This document shows, piece after piece, positions 8,301 to 9,324 of a stretch of DNA of 9,324 bases. The notes under the pieces were generated by a model. That model made no database searches, was not told the origin of the DNA, and worked only from the letters and a program-made list of their open reading frames with translations. Origin of the DNA: Euryarchaeota archaeon UBA36 (GTDB taxonomy: Archaea > Thermoplasmatota > Poseidoniia > Poseidoniales > Thalassarchaeaceae); contig DAJW01000114.1 of the NCBI GenBank assembly GCA_002496485.1, positions 1-9,324 of the forward strand, written 5' to 3'. A program made the translations under genes and the position numbers. Each line of letters starts with the position of its first letter. Position 1 is the first letter of the stretch.

Positions 8301-9269
8301 GCGGAGAGAAGCGTGCAGGGGCTTGAACGCCGCCTCGGTGACCTCGGAAATGTGAATATGCTAGCAATTGAACAGTACGAAAATACATCAGCTAGAATTT
8401 CAGATTTGATTTCAGATGGAAATCTACTCAAAGAAAGAAGAGATGATTTGGATAAAATTTCTGCCCAATTAGAAGATGAGAGAAGAACTAGATTACTGAC
8501 CGTTTTTAAGCATGTCAATAAAAATTTCAGTCGTGTTTATGAAATATTACAACCAACAGGATCTGGTAATCTGAAATTAGAAAATCCAGATAATCCCTTT
8601 GAAGGTGGCCTCGAAATGGCATGTGTTCCACCAGGTAAGAGTCAAAATACTCGTCGAAGCGCTCTGTCAGGGGGGGAGAAATCCATGGCAGCATTAGCAC
8701 TAATTTTTGCCATTCAAGATTATGAACCTAGTCCATTTTATTATTTCGATGAAGTCGATCAAAATCTGGACCCTTTCAATTCGGAGAGAATAGCTACTTT
8801 ATGCAGAATGAGAAGTCAGATGGCTCAATTCATTATGGTGACTCTGAGGAAAGTTAGCCTAACACTAGCCGACCATCACATAGGCATCACCCACGGAGGA
8901 GATGGAAGAAGTCAGAGAATTACGGATTTCGATAGAGCAGCAGCATTGGAACTAAGTGAAGAAATCGAGAAAGAAGAAGAAGCTAGGAGAGTATCCGAGG
9001 TCGAAAGAAAAAGCATCCCTATGCTACCGACTCCAGAAAATATGCCTAGGACACCTGATCCCCTGCCCGTTGCAAAAAGTATCGGCGGATTAGCCGAGAG
9101 AGCAGGAGTAGAGATTTCAGAAGAAAAACAAGCTCAGTCAATTGATGATTTGAAAGAATTGAGGGATAGAGCAGAAGAAAATAATGAATCAGCAGCACAA
9201 GATTTCTCAGAATCTAAAATGGAAGATATAACTGAAGAATTTTCAGAGATAGGAGTAGAGGAATCGTAA
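5373..9269 (+). CDS. smc: Chromosome segregation ATPase SMC (archaeal type)
   Basis: DNA-bound ATPase that dimerises at its hinge and, with kleisin ScpA and ScpB, organises and segregates the chromosome. The 1298 residues show the N-terminal head (Walker A GPNGSGKS 31-38, arginine finger R57, Q-loop Q152 in LQGDVT), a coiled coil (about 165-525), the hinge (about 530-676, starting near GEIRGILG and ending SGAMTGGS), a returning coiled coil (about 690-1060), and the C-terminal head (LSGGEKS 1098-1104, Walker B with D1126 and E1127, TLRK). FNGGKNGKPAKY near the N-terminus is archaeal in style. The open frame extends 58 codons upstream, overlapping icmF, but ATG 5373 has a GGTGAT site and begins the conserved fold. 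About 113 residues beyond the head (1186-1298) form an acidic tail that typical SMCs lack. The gene overlaps the next by one base. A local GC-rich patch lies at 8291-8347. Confidence 0.96.
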   Translation: MRLIRIELENFKSFGGEITIPLKSGFTAITGPNGSGKSNCGDAIRFVLGPKSTKSLRASNVTELIFNGGKNGKPAKYMSAKLVFSNSPEIDGHRRLKVKTDEASFTRTVRLNRKGDPISSYKINDNPCTATEMRRVLRESGLHGDGYNIVLQGDVTTLATMTPHKRRGVLEEVAGVTAYDEEIRKANSQRKQVQSNIETIEIFETDQKKRLQELEKERDQALKFKELKGELDLSKLILEQSKHRNRMHEVELLNEERSRYSKRSSDLNKEYGIGSTNLDELDKKLVKISKNLENILSGDSKKLVEKIRKNEIEIETNRDRLGDQDNIIKRAEDEKRIINNEMKGATEALEDANLLVSKLKEQLSESLKKSKDAIEDEKQARKAIESGDKVGRELNRELGKASKYELRARELFSKAKLEYESSVQKSQIYSERLVEIEQEYESAELDRDDQQLLGEDLTESNPTENRDKLATDLIEIQKQEKILVEDRDRAESRLRESERSLTKARARQEAQSARPGSELTLTALKKLRDSGEIRGILGTLGELASPKNSTYEQALSFAFGGSLRSIIVEDDGVASKCISWLRNNGGGRATFLPLNKLIVSRPQGRTLLVARNPGIVGFVHDLLDYDSKIEKAIRYAGRNTLVVDSMNIARENMGGVRMVTLDGSIVESSGAMTGGSSLKNNVPKFQNSTGSISIIEKKEKAVFESELVFSTVDSALKELRQNQQEIRDKIYNLDNSDHTLKLRNWKSDLERTQKIVSDLKIKVKKAKSDYEKTEFTKIKLKQELEKTEKRLLEAVEKRELATEKLQNHTPDHLSEKLREAEKTRTESERIKVISEAEISANNQKIDILNTRVKDLSRQSSEQESIILRSRGNILKFQETISNAENSLNDLREKASQFDEEHRQLTDKRDSIVEERASLRAHLDSLSQEKHTLSSRIDELNIQIKQKTEAVGEILSQLKESGIPIPPPESILPTVAEAERSVQGLERRLGDLGNVNMLAIEQYENTSARISDLISDGNLLKERRDDLDKISAQLEDERRTRLLTVFKHVNKNFSRVYEILQPTGSGNLKLENPDNPFEGGLEMACVPPGKSQNTRRSALSGGEKSMAALALIFAIQDYEPSPFYYFDEVDQNLDPFNSERIATLCRMRSQMAQFIMVTLRKVSLTLADHHIGITHGGDGRSQRITDFDRAAALELSEEIEKEEEARRVSEVERKSIPMLPTPENMPRTPDPLPVAKSIGGLAERAGVEISEEKQAQSIDDLKELRDRAEENNESAAQDFSESKMEDITEEFSEIGVEES
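8296..8338 (+). repeat. 9-bp perfect inverted repeat inside smc
   Basis: CCGAGGCGG (8296-8304) and CCGCCTCGG (8330-8338) are exact reverse complements around a 25-base spacer. A second CCTCGG follows at 8342-8347 and could pair with the left arm instead. The repeat sits in a patch (8291-8347) that I count at about 70% GC (40 of 57 bases), in an otherwise AT-rich gene. It encodes the segment LERRLGDLGNVN just before the C-terminal head, a conserved SMC motif. It could be an RNA hairpin, a protein-binding site, or a by-product of unusual codon choice. Confidence 0.5.
9258..9261 (+). promoter_or_regulatory. Ribosome-binding site for the gene after smc (GAGG)
   Basis: GAGG lies within the last codons of smc and ends seven bases before the ATG at 9269, good Shine-Dalgarno spacing. 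It supports the start of the downstream partial gene. AGGAG at 9251-9255 is a further match but is 13 bases away. Confidence 0.4.
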
Positions 9270-9324
9270 TGTCAATCTTCGGAGAACAAATGAAATCAGA
9301 CATAGTTTCTAGATTGATAAATGG
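9269..9324 (+). CDS. scpA: Probable ScpA kleisin, 3' partial (first 18 codons)
   Basis: The ATG shares its A with the smc stop codon (TAATG), a translational-coupling overlap, and has a GAGG site seven bases upstream. The visible residues read MSIFGEQMKSDIVSRLIN and run off the right edge. This is too short to identify a family directly. The assignment rests on context: in many euryarchaea the gene directly after smc is scpA, the kleisin that bridges the SMC heads. Another small partner protein cannot be excluded. Confidence 0.5.
   Translation, partial: MSIFGEQMKSDIVSRLIN

Noticed and set aside
8670..8676. A run of seven G within the smc LSGGE codons, as a possible phase-variable or frameshift site.
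   Set aside because: The frame is intact through it, the glycine codons are required by the motif, and a seven-base run in a housekeeping gene is weak evidence of slippage.

Overview
The window is AT-rich, tightly packed and coded entirely on the + strand. It most resembles a stretch of an uncultivated archaeal genome, probably a marine Thermoplasmatota-like euryarchaeon (Poseidoniales or a relative). The evidence is the SMC protein, whose head motifs are archaeal (FNGGKNGKPAKY, LQGDVT, the TLRK segment near the C-terminus), the probable scpA gene that follows it by a one-base overlap, and ribosome-binding sites of the GGTGA(T) type. The lineage is an inference; archaeal origin is fairly well supported.

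Region 1 (1-1878) is acyl-CoA and transport. It holds the C-terminal two thirds of a long-chain-type acyl-CoA synthetase (start lost off the left edge) and, two bases later, a six-helix LysE/RhtB-type exporter. Region 2 (1879-5233) is a 64-base gap with a perfect 10-bp tandem repeat, then a complete fused adenosylcobalamin-dependent acyl-CoA mutase (IcmF: B12 domain, G3E-type chaperone GTPase and mutase domain in one chain). The residues that set substrate choice, F598 and Q742, predict isobutyryl-CoA/n-butyryl-CoA rather than methylmalonyl-CoA. Region 3 (5234-9324) is a 139-base gap with a small direct repeat, then smc (true start about 58 codons inside the longest open frame) and the first 18 codons of a probable scpA.

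The genes suggest two modules. In the first, an acyl-CoA synthetase activates fatty acids and IcmF interconverts branched and straight C4 acyl-CoAs, joining valine-type and fatty-acid catabolism. The exporter may dispose of amino acids, but this is only contextual. The second is chromosome organisation (SMC-kleisin). I see no tRNA, rRNA, CRISPR array, insertion sequence or phage gene. No wholly new system is evident. The points most worth a second look are IcmF in an archaeal context, the tandem repeat before it, a GC-rich inverted repeat inside smc, and a long acidic tail on SMC.
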